Source: Alcaligenaceae bacterium SAGV5 (lineage in GTDB: Bacteria; Pseudomonadota; Gammaproteobacteria; Burkholderiales; Burkholderiaceae_B). Taken from it: DNA of 64,000 nucleotides. Of this stretch, positions 44,652 to 54,445 are shown piece by piece. The position numbers and the translations under genes were made by a program. The stretch lies in contig SPDP01000002.1 of the NCBI GenBank assembly GCA_009360345.1, positions 496,001 through 560,000 on the forward strand, read 5' to 3'. The first letter of the stretch is position 1; each line of letters opens with the position of its first letter. A model generated the notes under the pieces. It was not told the DNA's origin. It was given only the letters and a program-made list of their open reading frames with translations, and made no database searches.

Positions 44652-45620
44652 ATGACCGAGCCCTATGCGTGCGCGCCGCTGATCCGCGAGATCGGCCGCG
44701 GCAAGGACGGCTCGCGCGCGCTGGCGCGTGAACCGTCCGGCGAATTGATGGGTGCCATCCTGGACGGCCGGGTGTCGGACCTGGAGTTGGGCGCGGTGCT
44801 GCTGGCCCTGCGGATGAAGGGCGAAGCCGTGTCCGAGGTCGCCGGGTTCCTGGACGCGGCCGAGGCGCGGATGGCGCGCGTGGAAGCACCCGCCGGGAAG
44901 CCGGTTATCGTCCTGCCCACCTATAACGGGTCGCGCCACGCGCCCAACCTCGTGCCGCTGCTGGCCTGGACCGTGGCGCAAGCCGGCCTGCCGGTGCTGC
45001 TGCACGGACAGGCGTCCGACCCGGCGCGGCCGGGCGCGGGCTCGAACGCCGCGCGCGTGCCCACCATCGACATCCTGGAGGCGCTTGGCGTCGAGGCCTC
45101 GCCCGATGCCGGGGCCGCCGCGCGGGCGCTGCGCGACCGCGGGCTGGCCTATCTGCCGCTGGCCGTCGCCAGCCCGGGGCTGGCCCGGGTCGTGGGCCTG
45201 CGCCGCATCCTGGGCGTGCGCAACGCCGCGCATACGCTGGCCAAGCTGCTGCGTCCGGTGCATGGGCCCAGCCTGCTGCTGTCCGCCTATACCCATCCCG
45301 AATTCGGCGCGATGCTGTCCGAACTCTTCGCGCTGAGGCGCGAGGCGGCGCTGCTGATGCGCGCCACCGAGGGCGAGGCCGTCGCCAACACCCGCCGTCC
45401 GCAGCGCATCGCGCGCTGGCTGGACGGCGCCGAGACGACCGCGGTAGAGGGCGCCGAGCGCGCCGACGCCGAACTGCCGGCCCTGCCCGCGCGCGATGCC
45501 GCCGCCACGGCGGCCTGGGTGCGCGGCATCCAGCAGGGCAGCGAGCCGATGCCAGCCGCCATCGCCGCCCAGCGCGACGCCATACTCGACGCCGCGGCGC
45601 GTCTGGGGCGGGCAGCATGA
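44652..45620 (+). CDS. ybiB: YbiB family protein (anthranilate phosphoribosyltransferase-like fold)
   Basis: 322 residues from the ATG at 44652, preceded by GGGAGCGCCC; a TTG at 44616 lacks a site. It has the TrpD-like two-domain fold: an N-terminal helical part with DGRVSDLELGAVLLALRMKGE and a core with VIVLPTYNGSRHAPNLVPLLAW and LGVRNAAHTLAKLLRP. E. coli YbiB (TrpD2) binds DNA rather than catalysing Trp synthesis. It overlaps the CbiX gene by ATGA. Confidence 0.85.
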   Translation: MTEPYACAPLIREIGRGKDGSRALAREPSGELMGAILDGRVSDLELGAVLLALRMKGEAVSEVAGFLDAAEARMARVEAPAGKPVIVLPTYNGSRHAPNLVPLLAWTVAQAGLPVLLHGQASDPARPGAGSNAARVPTIDILEALGVEASPDAGAAARALRDRGLAYLPLAVASPGLARVVGLRRILGVRNAAHTLAKLLRPVHGPSLLLSAYTHPEFGAMLSELFALRREAALLMRATEGEAVANTRRPQRIARWLDGAETTAVEGAERADAELPALPARDAAATAAWVRGIQQGSEPMPAAIAAQRDAILDAAARLGRAA

Positions 45621-46009
45621 CGCCGCGCCGGGGCATCGTCCTGTTCGCGCACGGTTCGCGGGATCCGCAATGGGCGCGGCCCATGGACGGGCTGGCCCGG
45701 GCACTGCGCGCGCGCGATCCCGGGACGCCGGTCGAGATCGCGTTCCTGGAGCTGATGCCACCGACCCTGCCCGAGGCCATCGCCGTCCTGGCTGGCCAGG
45801 AGGTGGCCGAGATCGCCGTCCTGCCGGTATTCTGGGCGGCGGGCGCGCATGTGACGCGAGATCTCGCGCGCCTGCTGGACGAGGCGCGCGCGGCGCATCC
45901 CGCGGTGCGGTTCGCATCCCTGCCGGTATTGTCGGAACTGCCCGGCGTGCTGGATGCCGTGGCCGAAGCAGCCTTGCGCCCGGCCGCGGCTCCGGACGTC
46001 CCGGAATAG
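45617..46009 (+). CDS. cbiX: CbiX/SirB-type cobalt/iron chelatase, single domain
   Basis: 130 residues, the short CbiXS-like form. The catalytic His12 is in LFAHGSRDPQW. The ELMPPTLPEAI and VLPVFWAAGAHVTRDL segments match CbiX, including the second His. It inserts metal into sirohydrochlorin for siroheme or cobalamin. No other tetrapyrrole genes are in the window. The ATG overlaps the ybiB stop. Confidence 0.88.
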   Translation: MTPRRGIVLFAHGSRDPQWARPMDGLARALRARDPGTPVEIAFLELMPPTLPEAIAVLAGQEVAEIAVLPVFWAAGAHVTRDLARLLDEARAAHPAVRFASLPVLSELPGVLDAVAEAALRPAAAPDVPE

Positions 46010-46060
46010 CGTCCGTCCTTCCATTCGATTTTCTTGCACCCTTATACGGAGACTTTCATC

Positions 46061-46684
46061 ATGATGACCATCTGGGGCCGCCTGACTTCCATCAACGTTT
46101 CCAAGGCGGTGTGGGCCGCGCGCGAACTGGGCCTGCAGTTCGACCGCATCGACGTGGGCGGGCCCTTCGGCGGCCTGGACAAGCCCGAGTACGTGGCCTT
46201 GAACCCCAACGGCAAGATCCCCACGCTGGACGACGATGGCTACATCCTGTGGGAATCGAACTCCATCGTGCGCTACCTGGCCGCCCAGTACGGCGCCGGC
46301 ACGCTGTGGCCCACCGATCCGCGCGAGCGCGGCCTGAGCGACCGCTGGCTGGACTGGCAGGCCACCGAGTTCGGGCCCGCCATGGGACCGGCCTTCATCG
46401 GCCTGATCCGCACGCCGGAGGACAAGCGCAATCACCAGGCCATCGCCGAGTCCGTGGCGCGTGGCAACAAGCTGATCCTGCTGCTGGAGAAATTCCTGGC
46501 CGACGGCCGCCAATATCTGGCGGGCGACCGCTTCACCATCGGCGACATCGCCGTCGGCTGTGCGATCGACCGCTGGTTCCTGCTGCCTATCGAGCGCCCG
46601 GCCACGCCGCTGCTGGCGCAATGGCACGAGCGTGTCAGCACCCGGCCGTCGGCGCAGGGCGTGCTCAGGCAGAAGCTGGCCTGA
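46061..46684 (+). CDS. Glutathione S-transferase family protein
   Basis: 207 residues from the first of two adjacent ATGs at 46061 and 46064. The N-terminal thioredoxin-like domain (about 1-80) has INVSKAVWAARELG, NPNGKIPTLDDDG with the cis-Pro, and WESNSIVRYLAAQYG, the glutathione-binding Glu-Ser. The all-helical C-domain has LAGDRFTIGDIAVGCAIDRWF, the N-capping Asp motif. It resembles theta-like bacterial GSTs. The substrate is unknown. Confidence 0.92.
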   Translation: MMTIWGRLTSINVSKAVWAARELGLQFDRIDVGGPFGGLDKPEYVALNPNGKIPTLDDDGYILWESNSIVRYLAAQYGAGTLWPTDPRERGLSDRWLDWQATEFGPAMGPAFIGLIRTPEDKRNHQAIAESVARGNKLILLLEKFLADGRQYLAGDRFTIGDIAVGCAIDRWFLLPIERPATPLLAQWHERVSTRPSAQGVLRQKLA

Positions 46685-46789
46685 GATCCGGGAGTTCCAG
46701 CCGGGCCTCGCGGCGGTGCCGATCTGGCACAATCCGGGTAGGCACCCCCCGGGCAAAAGGGCCCGGCAGGACCGTTCCAGGGCAGTTCC

Positions 46790-47323
46790 ATGATCCGCGA
46801 AATACTGAAGATGGGCGACGAACGCCTGCTGCGCGTCGCCAAGCCGGTCCAGGAAACCGGGACTCCGGCGCTCGACGCGCTGATCCAGGACATGTTCGAC
46901 ACGATGGAGGCCGCCGGCGGCGTGGGGCTGGCCGCGCCGCAGATCGGCGTCGACCTGCAGGTGGTGATCTTCGGCTTCGACAACAGCGAGCGCTATCCCG
47001 ACGCGCCCGCCGTGCCGCGCACCATCCTCATCAATCCGGTCATCACGCCGCTGGGGGACGAAAAGGAAGAAGGCTGGGAAGGCTGCCTGTCGGTGCCCGG
47101 GCTGCGCGGGGCGGTGCCTCGCCATGCCTCCATCCGCTATACCGGCGTCGATCCGGCCGGCACCCCGATCGATCGCGTGGCCGGGGGCTTCCATGCCCGG
47201 GTCGTGCAGCATGAATGCGACCACCTGATCGGGCGCCTGTACCCATCGCGGATCGAGGATTTCTCCAAGTTCGGTTTCACCGAGGTGCTGTTCCCAGGAC
47301 TCGATCCGAGCCGCGACGACTGA
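46790..47323 (+). CDS. def: Peptide deformylase
   Basis: 177 residues. It removes the formyl group from nascent proteins. All three motifs are intact: [10 protein letters not shown] (45-54), EGCLS with metal Cys99 (97-101) and HECDH (141-145). A possible -10 (CACAAT, 46726-46731) lies in the 105-base upstream gap. There is no fmt neighbour. It could be an accessory deformylase copy, since def and fmt are normally adjacent; this is inference. Confidence 0.95.
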   Translation: MIREILKMGDERLLRVAKPVQETGTPALDALIQDMFDTMEAAGGVGLAAPQIGVDLQVVIFGFDNSERYPDAPAVPRTILINPVITPLGDEKEEGWEGCLSVPGLRGAVPRHASIRYTGVDPAGTPIDRVAGGFHARVVQHECDHLIGRLYPSRIEDFSKFGFTEVLFPGLDPSRDD

Positions 47324-47342
47324 TACCGGGAGGTCGCCACAC

Positions 47343-48779
47343 ATGGCGGAAAGTCTGCTGTCGATCGGTCTCGAGGTCGCCACGCTCCACGTGCTGGGCA
47401 TCATTGCCGCCTGCCACGCGATCATGAACACCCGCACCTCGCAGGGCGCGGTGGCCTGGGCCGTGGCGCTCGTGTCGGTTCCCTACCTGACGCTGATCCC
47501 CTATCTGTTCCTGGGACACAGCCGCTTCGCCGGCTATGTGGACGAACACCGGTTCAACAGCGCGCGGGCCCGCGCGCGCACCGAGGCCGACGTCAACCAG
47601 TCGCAGCTCACCGTGGCGGCGCGCCGCGACGCCGCCCTGGAACCGACGCTGCGCCGCTTCCTGGCGCTGGACAGGCTGATGGGCCGCCGTTTCCTGGCCG
47701 GCAACCAGGTCGGCCTGCTGAAGAACGGCCAGGAGACCTTCGACGCCATCTTCGAGGCCATCGACCACGCGCGGCGCTATGTCCTGGTGCAGTTCTTCAT
47801 CGTGCGCGACGATCCGCTGGGGCGCGAGCTGCACCGGCGCCTGCTGGAGCGCGCCGCCGCGGGCATCAAGATCTATTTCCTGTACGACGGCATCGGCAGC
47901 CACGCGCTGGCCCGCCGCTACGTCGAGTCCCTGCGGGCGGGCGGCGTGCAGATCCATGCGTTCTCGGTGCGCCGCGTCAGCAACCGCTTCCAGCTGAATT
48001 TCCGCAACCATCGCAAGATCGTCGTCGTCGATGGGCAGACGGCCTTCATCGGCGGCCACAACGTGGGCGAAGACTACCTGGGCGGCAATCCGCGCCTGTC
48101 GCCGTGGCGAGACACCCACATCCGCCTGGCGGGGCCCATCGTGGCGCAGATCCAGCGCACGTTCAGCGAAGACTGGTACTGGGTCACGCAGACCTTGCCC
48201 GAGCTGGCCATGCCCGAGGAGTCGCCCGGCGACATGGCCTGCCTGGCCATCGCCAGCGGCCCGGCCGATCACCAGGAGACCGGCTCGCTGTTCATGGCCC
48301 AGGCCATCCAGGCGGCGCGGCGGCGCATCTGGCTGACCTCGCCCTATTTCGTGCCTGATTCCGCCGTGCAGTCGGCGCTCAGGCTGGCCGTGCTGCGCGG
48401 GGTGGACGTACGGGTGCTGCTGCCCTGCCGGCCCGATCACTTCATGGTCTACCAGGCGTCGCTGTTCCACACCTATGAGGCGGTGCGCGCGGGCGTGCGG
48501 ATCTACCGCTACCAGCCGGGATTCCTGCACCAGAAGGTCATGCTGATCGATGACGACACGGTGGCGGTGGGCAGCGCCAACCTGGACAACCGTTCGTTCC
48601 GGCTCAACTTCGAGCTGAGCGTGCTGACCGTCAGCCCCGTTTTCGCGGCCCAGGCGCAGGCCATGCTGCTGGCCGATTTCGCGCAGGCGAAGGAGGTCGG
48701 GCAGGGCGAATGGGATGCCGTGCCCCTGCTGCCGCGCGTGGTCATGCACGTGGCGCGGCTGTTCGCGCCCGTGCTGTGA
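47343..48779 (+). CDS. cls: Cardiolipin synthase
   Basis: 478 residues. Two N-terminal membrane segments (about 8-60) precede two phospholipase-D HKD motifs: HRKIVVVDGQTAFIGGHN near 222-239 and HQKVMLIDDDTVAVGSANLDNRS near 399-421. It condenses two phosphatidylglycerols at the inner membrane. It starts 19 bases after def and ends six bases from the convergent lipoprotein gene. Confidence 0.95.
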   Translation: MAESLLSIGLEVATLHVLGIIAACHAIMNTRTSQGAVAWAVALVSVPYLTLIPYLFLGHSRFAGYVDEHRFNSARARARTEADVNQSQLTVAARRDAALEPTLRRFLALDRLMGRRFLAGNQVGLLKNGQETFDAIFEAIDHARRYVLVQFFIVRDDPLGRELHRRLLERAAAGIKIYFLYDGIGSHALARRYVESLRAGGVQIHAFSVRRVSNRFQLNFRNHRKIVVVDGQTAFIGGHNVGEDYLGGNPRLSPWRDTHIRLAGPIVAQIQRTFSEDWYWVTQTLPELAMPEESPGDMACLAIASGPADHQETGSLFMAQAIQAARRRIWLTSPYFVPDSAVQSALRLAVLRGVDVRVLLPCRPDHFMVYQASLFHTYEAVRAGVRIYRYQPGFLHQKVMLIDDDTVAVGSANLDNRSFRLNFELSVLTVSPVFAAQAQAMLLADFAQAKEVGQGEWDAVPLLPRVVMHVARLFAPVL

Positions 48780-48785
48780 CGGCCG

Positions 48786-49208
48786 CTAGCGCTTGTCGAA
48801 CACCTCGGCGCAGCGCGAGAAGCTGAAACCCGCGCCGGACGATTCGCGCGAGGTCTGGATGGCGGTGATGCTGCCGCCGGCGCTGGCGTTGATCTGCAAT
48901 TCGCAGAACAGCTCTTCGGTGCGGGCCGGCGACACCATGACGCGGTCGGTTTTCTTGGGATCCTTGTCGCGCGGCACGTCGCGGTATTGCGCGGCGTACT
49001 GGATGCTTTTCTCGCCGCCCCGCCAGTTGTAGACGGAACTGCCATCGTTGAGTTTGTACGAACGCTGCGGCGGGCCGTACTGGGAAAAGAACGCGTCGGT
49101 GGACTGGCCGATCCAGCGCGCGCGTATGGCCGAATTGGTTTCCTCGGTGGTGGCGCAGCCGGACACCAGAAGCAGGGCGGCCGCCAGGCCGGGCAACAAG
49201 ACCTTCAT
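48786..49208 (-). CDS. Small putative lipoprotein
   Basis: 140 residues from the ATG at 49208, with CTGGAGAATCCC upstream. The lipobox VSGC puts the lipid Cys at 18. The mature part has WIGQSTDAFFSQYGPPQRSYKLNDGSSVYNW, reminiscent of SmpA/OmlA-like small outer-membrane proteins, then a beta-rich end with CELQINASAGGSITAIQ. I do not recognise a defined family. It is downstream of the alpha-hydroxy-acid oxidase gene on the same strand. Confidence 0.75.
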   Translation of the reverse strand: MKVLLPGLAAALLLVSGCATTEETNSAIRARWIGQSTDAFFSQYGPPQRSYKLNDGSSVYNWRGGEKSIQYAAQYRDVPRDKDPKKTDRVMVSPARTEELFCELQINASAGGSITAIQTSRESSGAGFSFSRCAEVFDKR

Positions 49209-49243
49209 GGGATTCTCCAGAACGGGTGGGGGGAGGGTTCGCG

Positions 49244-50383
49244 TCAGGGGCGTATCAGGATGCCGGGGCCGATTTCCTCGACGGTGCGCGTGCCCGTCAG
49301 GGCCATGCTGACATCCAGTTCGCGCTGGATGATGCCGAGCGCGGCATCGACGCCCGGTCGCCCCATGGCGCCCAACCCGTAGAGGAAGGCGCGGCCTATC
49401 ATCGCGCCGCGCGCGCCCAGGGCCAGGGCCTTGAGCACGTCCTGCCCGCTGCGCACGCCGCCGTCGAACAGGACCTCGGTCCTGTCGCCGACCGCCTCGA
49501 CGATGGCGGGCAGCGCGGCGATGGACGACAGCGCGCCGTCGAGCTGGCGGCCGCCATGGTTGCTGGCGACGATGGCGTCCGCGCCGCACGAGGCGGCGCT
49601 GCGCGCATCCTCGGGGTCCAGGATGCCTTTCAGGATCAGCTTGCCGTCCCATTGCTGCCTGATCCACGCCACGTCCTTCCAGGACAGCGTGGGATCGAAC
49701 TGGCGGGCGGTCCAGCGGGCCAGGCTGTTGATGCCGTCGGCGTCCTTGACGTGGCCGGCCAGGTTGCCGAAGGTCTTGCGCCGGGCGCCCAGCATGCGCA
49801 GCGCCCAGGCGGGCTTGCTGGCCACGTCCAGCAGATTGGCCAGGGTGGGGCGCAGCGGCACGGTCATGCCGTTCTTCAGGTCCTTGTGGCGCTGGCCGAG
49901 TATCTGCAGGTCCAGGGTCAGCACCAGGGCCGAGCAGCGGGCGGCCCGGGCGCGCTGGATCAGCTCGGCGATGAATCCGCGGTCGCGCATCACGTAAAGC
50001 TGGAACCAGAACGGTTTGGTGGTGGCGGCGGCCACGTCCTCGATCGAGCAGATGCTCATCGTGGACAGCGTGAAGGGGATGCCGAACTGCTCGGCGGCCT
50101 GCGCGCCCAGGATCTCGCCGTCGGCCCATTGCATGCCCGCCAGCCCGGTGGGGGCGATCGCCACCGGCATGCTGACCTCCTGGCCGAGCAGGGTGCCGCG
50201 GGTGGAGCGGTTGTCGACGTCGACCGCGACGCGCTGGCGCAGCCTGATGGCGGCCAGGTCGTCGGCGTTGGCGCGATAGGTGCTCTCCGTATAGGAGCCG
50301 CTGTCGGCATAGTCGTAGAAGGCGCGCGGGACGCGCTTCCTGGCGAGCTGGCGCAGGTCTTCGATGCAGGTGATGACGGGCAT
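49244..50383 (-). CDS. FMN-dependent alpha-hydroxy-acid oxidase/dehydrogenase
   Basis: 379 residues from the ATG at 50383; a TTG two codons upstream is less likely. The fold is a (beta/alpha)8 barrel. Catalytic residues are visible: Tyr in FYDYADSGSY (residues 22-31), Lys252 in LILKGIL, and His276 and Arg279 in SNHGGRQLDGA. LTLDLQILGQRHKDLKNG matches the L-lactate dehydrogenase/glycolate oxidase pattern. It oxidises an L-2-hydroxy acid to the 2-oxo acid; L-lactate is the default guess. Confidence 0.9.
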   Translation of the reverse strand: MPVITCIEDLRQLARKRVPRAFYDYADSGSYTESTYRANADDLAAIRLRQRVAVDVDNRSTRGTLLGQEVSMPVAIAPTGLAGMQWADGEILGAQAAEQFGIPFTLSTMSICSIEDVAAATTKPFWFQLYVMRDRGFIAELIQRARAARCSALVLTLDLQILGQRHKDLKNGMTVPLRPTLANLLDVASKPAWALRMLGARRKTFGNLAGHVKDADGINSLARWTARQFDPTLSWKDVAWIRQQWDGKLILKGILDPEDARSAASCGADAIVASNHGGRQLDGALSSIAALPAIVEAVGDRTEVLFDGGVRSGQDVLKALALGARGAMIGRAFLYGLGAMGRPGVDAALGIIQRELDVSMALTGTRTVEEIGPGILIRP

Positions 50384-50530
50384 GGACAATCCGGGTGTTC
50401 GGGACGCGCGGCACGCGGCCGCATGGGCGCTATTTTGCTACAGATGCGCAAAGCGGCCCACCGTGGATCGTCCACCTGGTCCCAAGGGGGATGACCGGAT
50501 CTCACTCCCCCGCCACCGCCGCCGGATCGG

Positions 50531-51547
50531 CTAGCGGCGGAACAGTCGCAGCAGATCGGGCGACGCCGTCTGGCCCGGCGTGGGCGCCACGTTCCGGTCC
50601 AGTTGCACCTGCTGCGGCACATAGGGCGCCTCCAGCCGTTCCAGTTCGTCGGCACTGAGCGCGATGTCCAGCGCCGCCACGGCGTCGTCCAGGTGGCCGG
50701 CGCGCGTGGCGCCCACGATGGGGGCGGTCACCGCCGGGTTGTGCAGCAGCCAGGCCAGCGCGATCTGCGCCGGCCTGGCGCCGCGCTCGGCGGCGACCTG
50801 GATGACGCGGTCCACCACCCGCTCGTCCTCGGGCCGCGCGAAATCGCGCACCACGCGCGACCGTTCGGTGTCCTGCCGGCGGCTGCCCGCCAGCAGGCCG
50901 CGCGCCAGGGGGCTGTAGGGCAGCACCGCCACGTTCTGGTGCAGGCACAGCGGCAGGGTCTCGCGTTCTTCTTCCCGGTACAGCAGGTTGTACTTGTTCT
51001 GCATGGTCGAGAACCGCGTCAATCCGCCGCGCCCGGCCAGTTGCTGCAGCGTCGCGAACTGCCAGGCATGCATGCTGCTGGCGCCGATGTAGAGCGCCTT
51101 GCCGGCGCGCACCACGTCGTCCAGCGCCAGCATCACTTCCTCCAGCGGCGTGTGGGGATCGAGCCGGTGGATCTGGTAGAGGTCGATGTAGTCCGTTCCC
51201 AGGCGCCGCAGGCTGTCGTCGATGGCGTGGCGGATGCGCTTGCGCGACAGGCCGTGGCCGGTGCCGTCGCCCCTGGCCAGGCCCGCCTTGGTGGCGATGA
51301 CGACCCGGTCGCGGCCCGTGCCGTAGCGCTTGATGGCGCGGCCCAGGATTTCTTCGCTCAGGCCGCTGGAATAGGACTCGGCGGTGTCGAACAGGTTGAA
51401 GCCGTGTTCGAACGCCGCGCGGTAGTGGGGCTGGGCGTCGTCCTCGGACAGCGCCCACGGCATCCAGTCCCTGGAGCCGTAGCTGGAGGCGCCGAATGCC
51501 AGCCGCGACACGCGCAGGCCGGTGGCTCCCAGATCGATGTAGTGCAT
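50531..51547 (-). CDS. Aldo/keto reductase
   Basis: 338 residues of the AKR barrel. The catalytic tetrad is Asp54 and Tyr59 (FDTAESYS), Lys87 (IATKAG) and His127 (LYQIHRLD). The C-terminal NADPH-binding region has PIVGATRAGHLDDAV. It is AKR11/YdhF-tas-like. The substrate is unknown. It is divergent from the SsuC-like permease gene, with 138 bases between them containing GCATATGC and no clear promoter. Confidence 0.92.
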   Translation of the reverse strand: MHYIDLGATGLRVSRLAFGASSYGSRDWMPWALSEDDAQPHYRAAFEHGFNLFDTAESYSSGLSEEILGRAIKRYGTGRDRVVIATKAGLARGDGTGHGLSRKRIRHAIDDSLRRLGTDYIDLYQIHRLDPHTPLEEVMLALDDVVRAGKALYIGASSMHAWQFATLQQLAGRGGLTRFSTMQNKYNLLYREEERETLPLCLHQNVAVLPYSPLARGLLAGSRRQDTERSRVVRDFARPEDERVVDRVIQVAAERGARPAQIALAWLLHNPAVTAPIVGATRAGHLDDAVAALDIALSADELERLEAPYVPQQVQLDRNVAPTPGQTASPDLLRLFRR

Positions 51548-51685
51548 GAATGGTCCCGATTGCGGCGTGTGCCGGAACGGCCAATCTAGCAACGGGGGGG
51601 CCGCCGGGGAAATGCGATTTGCGGCATTGCATATGCGGACAAATTCCTTCGGCGCCGGCCGGCGGCGGCATAGAGTGATCTTCCG

Positions 51686-52546
51686 ATGTTTCCCCGCTTC
51701 GCCGCCATGTCCAGTATTCCGTCCCACCTCCATGCCGTGCCCGCGCCCGCGCTCCAGGCCCGCGAACCCCGGCCGCGCAAACGCCTGCCTGCCTCGCTGC
51801 TGGTCGTCGCGGGCCAGGTCCTGCTGCTGGCGGCCATCCTGGCGGCCATCCAGTTCCTGGTGGACAGCGGCACGGTCAAGCCCATCTACCTGGCATCGCC
51901 CACGCAGGTCCTGGAGGCCTTTCCCCGCCTGGTGACGCAGGATGGATTGCTGCGGCACCTGCTGGTGACCTTGTCGGAGGCGCTGCTGGGCGTGGCCATC
52001 GCGTTCGTGGCCGGCGTCTCGACCGGGGTGGCGATGGGCTTGCTGCCGGCGGTCCACCGTTTCCTCAATCCGTTCCTGGTCGCGCTGATGGCCGTTCCCA
52101 AGGTCGCGATCATTCCGCTGCTCACGCTGTACCTGGGCATAGGCTACGCGCACAAGGTCTTCATCGTTTTCCTGTTCGGCTATTTCATCTTCGTGTTCAA
52201 CACGATAGCGGGCATCCGGCAGGTGCAGGAGAACCATCTGAAAGTGGCCCGGGTGCTGGGGGCGACATCCGCGCAGCGGGTCTTCAAGGTGGTCCTGCCT
52301 TCGGCCATTCCCTCGATCATGGCGGCGGTGCGCGTCGAGGCGGTGATGTGCGTGGTGGCCGCGCTGCTGGCCGAGATCGTGGCGTCCAAGGCCGGCATCG
52401 GCAATCTGCTGAACCGGGCCACCGGTGTCTACGATACCGCCGCCGTGTTCGCGCTGGTCGCCACCATCACCGTGTTCGCGCTGCTGATCATTTTCGCGGT
52501 CGACCAACTGGAGAAGCGGGTGCTGCTCCGGTGGAAGCACGCGTGA
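51686..52546 (+). CDS. ABC transporter permease, SsuC/TauC type
   Basis: 286 residues with about six membrane segments and the binding-protein-dependent coupling motif near residues 190-220 (ENHLKVARVLGATSAQRVFKVVLP). The start at 51686 is chosen as the first ATG; 51707 is the alternative. With the downstream binding protein and ATPase it forms a complete nitrate/sulfonate/taurine-class importer. Confidence 0.9.
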   Translation: MFPRFAAMSSIPSHLHAVPAPALQAREPRPRKRLPASLLVVAGQVLLLAAILAAIQFLVDSGTVKPIYLASPTQVLEAFPRLVTQDGLLRHLLVTLSEALLGVAIAFVAGVSTGVAMGLLPAVHRFLNPFLVALMAVPKVAIIPLLTLYLGIGYAHKVFIVFLFGYFIFVFNTIAGIRQVQENHLKVARVLGATSAQRVFKVVLPSAIPSIMAAVRVEAVMCVVAALLAEIVASKAGIGNLLNRATGVYDTAAVFALVATITVFALLIIFAVDQLEKRVLLRWKHA

Positions 52547-52592
52547 CCGCCGCGCCGCCCATTCTTTTCTTCGCCTTCATAGGGATTTCGTC

Positions 52593-53609
52593 ATGAACAA
52601 GCATCGACGCGACGCCCTGTCGCGCCTGGCCGCCCTGGCGGCCGTCTCCGCCTCCGTCCCCGGCCTGTCGTCCGCGCAGGGCGCCGGGACCAAGAGGCTC
52701 AAGCTCGTCGCCACCAATAGCTATACCCAGCAACCCATCGCCTTCGGCGTCGAAAAGGGTTTCTTCCGCGAAGAAGGCCTGGAGGTGGAGTTCGTGGACG
52801 TGCAGGATGCCGTGACCGGCGTGGCGATCGGCGAGCTGTCGTTCGCCTTCGGGCCGACCAGCGTCTACCTGCGGGCCGCCGCCCTGGGCGCGCCGATCAA
52901 GATCGTGTCGTCGGGCTTCCGCAGCAAGGGACCGTACTTCCTCATCGCCCGTCCGGGCATCCAGCGCATCGCCGACCTGAAGGGCAAGACCGTGGGCAAC
53001 GCCCACGCGGGTTCGAACCTGGATACGGTGCTGCGCACGATCCTGGTCCGCAACGGACTCGACCCGCGGCGCGACGTGACGCTGTTCGGCAACGGTTCCA
53101 CCCAGCAGGCCTATGGCACGCTGATCTCCGGCCAGGTGGACGCGACCATCATCCACCAGCCCTTCGCCGCGCTGGGCGAACTGGAAAAGACCAGCCGCAC
53201 GCTGGCCCGCGGCTGGGACTACCTGCCCACCTATCACACCGGCGTGCTGATCGCGGGCGACCGGTTGATCGCGAACGATTCCGACCTGCTGCGCCGCGGA
53301 CTGCGGGCCTATTTCAAGTCCTACACCTACGCCAAGGCGAACTATCCGGAGTACCTGCCGTGGCTGCAGGCCCGGCTCAAGCTCAACCCCCGCGCGATCG
53401 AGTTGGCGCTCCGGCAGGAGGACGACGTCTGGGACAACAACCCCGATGTCGATCCGGTCGCCATCGCCGACACGCAGCGCATCGAGATCGAACAGCAGAA
53501 CCAGAAGGCCCCGTACGACGCGAAGAAGCACATCGACCTGCGCTTCGTTCCACGGGAATACGTCAAGCCGTTCCAGTATCCCGATCAATCGGCGCCGCTC
53601 AAAGGCTGA
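52593..53609 (+). CDS. ABC transporter substrate-binding protein, SsuA/NMT1 type
   Basis: 338 residues. A twin-Arg-free signal-like N-terminus (RRDALSRLAALAAVSASVPGLSSAQG) is followed by the SsuA-like fold: NSYTQQPIAFGVEKGFFREEGLEVEFVDV, IADLKGKTVGNAHAGSN and GQVDATIIHQPF. It should bind an organosulfonate, sulfate ester or related anion. It lies between the permease gene and the ATPase gene. Confidence 0.88.
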   Translation: MNKHRRDALSRLAALAAVSASVPGLSSAQGAGTKRLKLVATNSYTQQPIAFGVEKGFFREEGLEVEFVDVQDAVTGVAIGELSFAFGPTSVYLRAAALGAPIKIVSSGFRSKGPYFLIARPGIQRIADLKGKTVGNAHAGSNLDTVLRTILVRNGLDPRRDVTLFGNGSTQQAYGTLISGQVDATIIHQPFAALGELEKTSRTLARGWDYLPTYHTGVLIAGDRLIANDSDLLRRGLRAYFKSYTYAKANYPEYLPWLQARLKLNPRAIELALRQEDDVWDNNPDVDPVAIADTQRIEIEQQNQKAPYDAKKHIDLRFVPREYVKPFQYPDQSAPLKG

Positions 53610-53626
53610 TCGAAAGGAGTCGCCCG

Positions 53627-54424
53627 GTGTCCATCTTCTCGATCCGCAAGCTGAACCAGGTCTACGGCGGCACGAAGCCCGTGCATGCCCTGGCCGATAT
53701 CGACCTCGACATCGACGAGGGGGAGTTCGTGGTGCTGCTGGGCCCGAGCGGCTGCGGCAAGAGCACGCTGCTGGAGATCCTGGCCGGCCTGCAGCGCCCC
53801 ACCGCCGGACAGGCCTTGTTCGACGGCCGGCCCATCGCCGGGCCGTTTCCCTCGGTGGGGGTGGTGTTCCAGGACGCGTCGCTGATGCCGTGGCGCACGG
53901 TGGCGCGCAACGTCCAGCTGGGCCTGGAGATCCGGGGCCGCGACAAGGCGCTGCGGCGCCAGACCGCCGAGGCCTACCTGGAGCTGGTGGGGCTGGCCGG
54001 CTTCGGCGACAAGTATCCGCATCAATTGTCGGGCGGCATGCGCCAGCGCGCCGGCATCGCCCGGGCACTGGCCAACGAGCCCGGCGTGCTGCTGATGGAC
54101 GAGCCCTTCGGCGCGGTGGACCACATCACGCGCATCAGGCTGCAGGAGGACCTGGTGCGCATCTGGCAGGCGCACCGGCGCACGGTGGTGTTCGTCACCC
54201 ACGACGTGGGCGAGGCGGTGTTCCTGGGCGACCGCATCGTGCTGCTGTCGCCCAGGCCGGGGCGCATCTACGACACCTTCCGCGTGGCCGTTCCGCGGCC
54301 GCGTCGTCGCGGCGACCTGTCGTTGTTGAAACTGGAGGCATCCATCTACGACGCCCTGCATGCGATGGACGTGGATGCATCGCCGGCCAGGGCCCCCCTG
54401 CGCGTGCTGGCCGCGGCGCGCTGA
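53627..54424 (+). CDS. ABC transporter ATP-binding protein, SsuB/TauB type
   Basis: 265 residues from a GTG at 53627 with AAAGGAGTCGCCCG upstream. Walker A is GPSGCGKST, signature LSGGMRQ, Walker B LLMDEPFGAVD and H-loop VTHDVGEA. The C-terminal part has the LLSPRPGRIYDTF seen in nitrate/sulfonate ATPases. It starts 17 bases after the binding-protein stop and completes the importer. Confidence 0.93.
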   Translation: MSIFSIRKLNQVYGGTKPVHALADIDLDIDEGEFVVLLGPSGCGKSTLLEILAGLQRPTAGQALFDGRPIAGPFPSVGVVFQDASLMPWRTVARNVQLGLEIRGRDKALRRQTAEAYLELVGLAGFGDKYPHQLSGGMRQRAGIARALANEPGVLLMDEPFGAVDHITRIRLQEDLVRIWQAHRRTVVFVTHDVGEAVFLGDRIVLLSPRPGRIYDTFRVAVPRPRRRGDLSLLKLEASIYDALHAMDVDASPARAPLRVLAAAR

Positions 54425-54445
54425 ACCCCTACACACGGTTGCCCT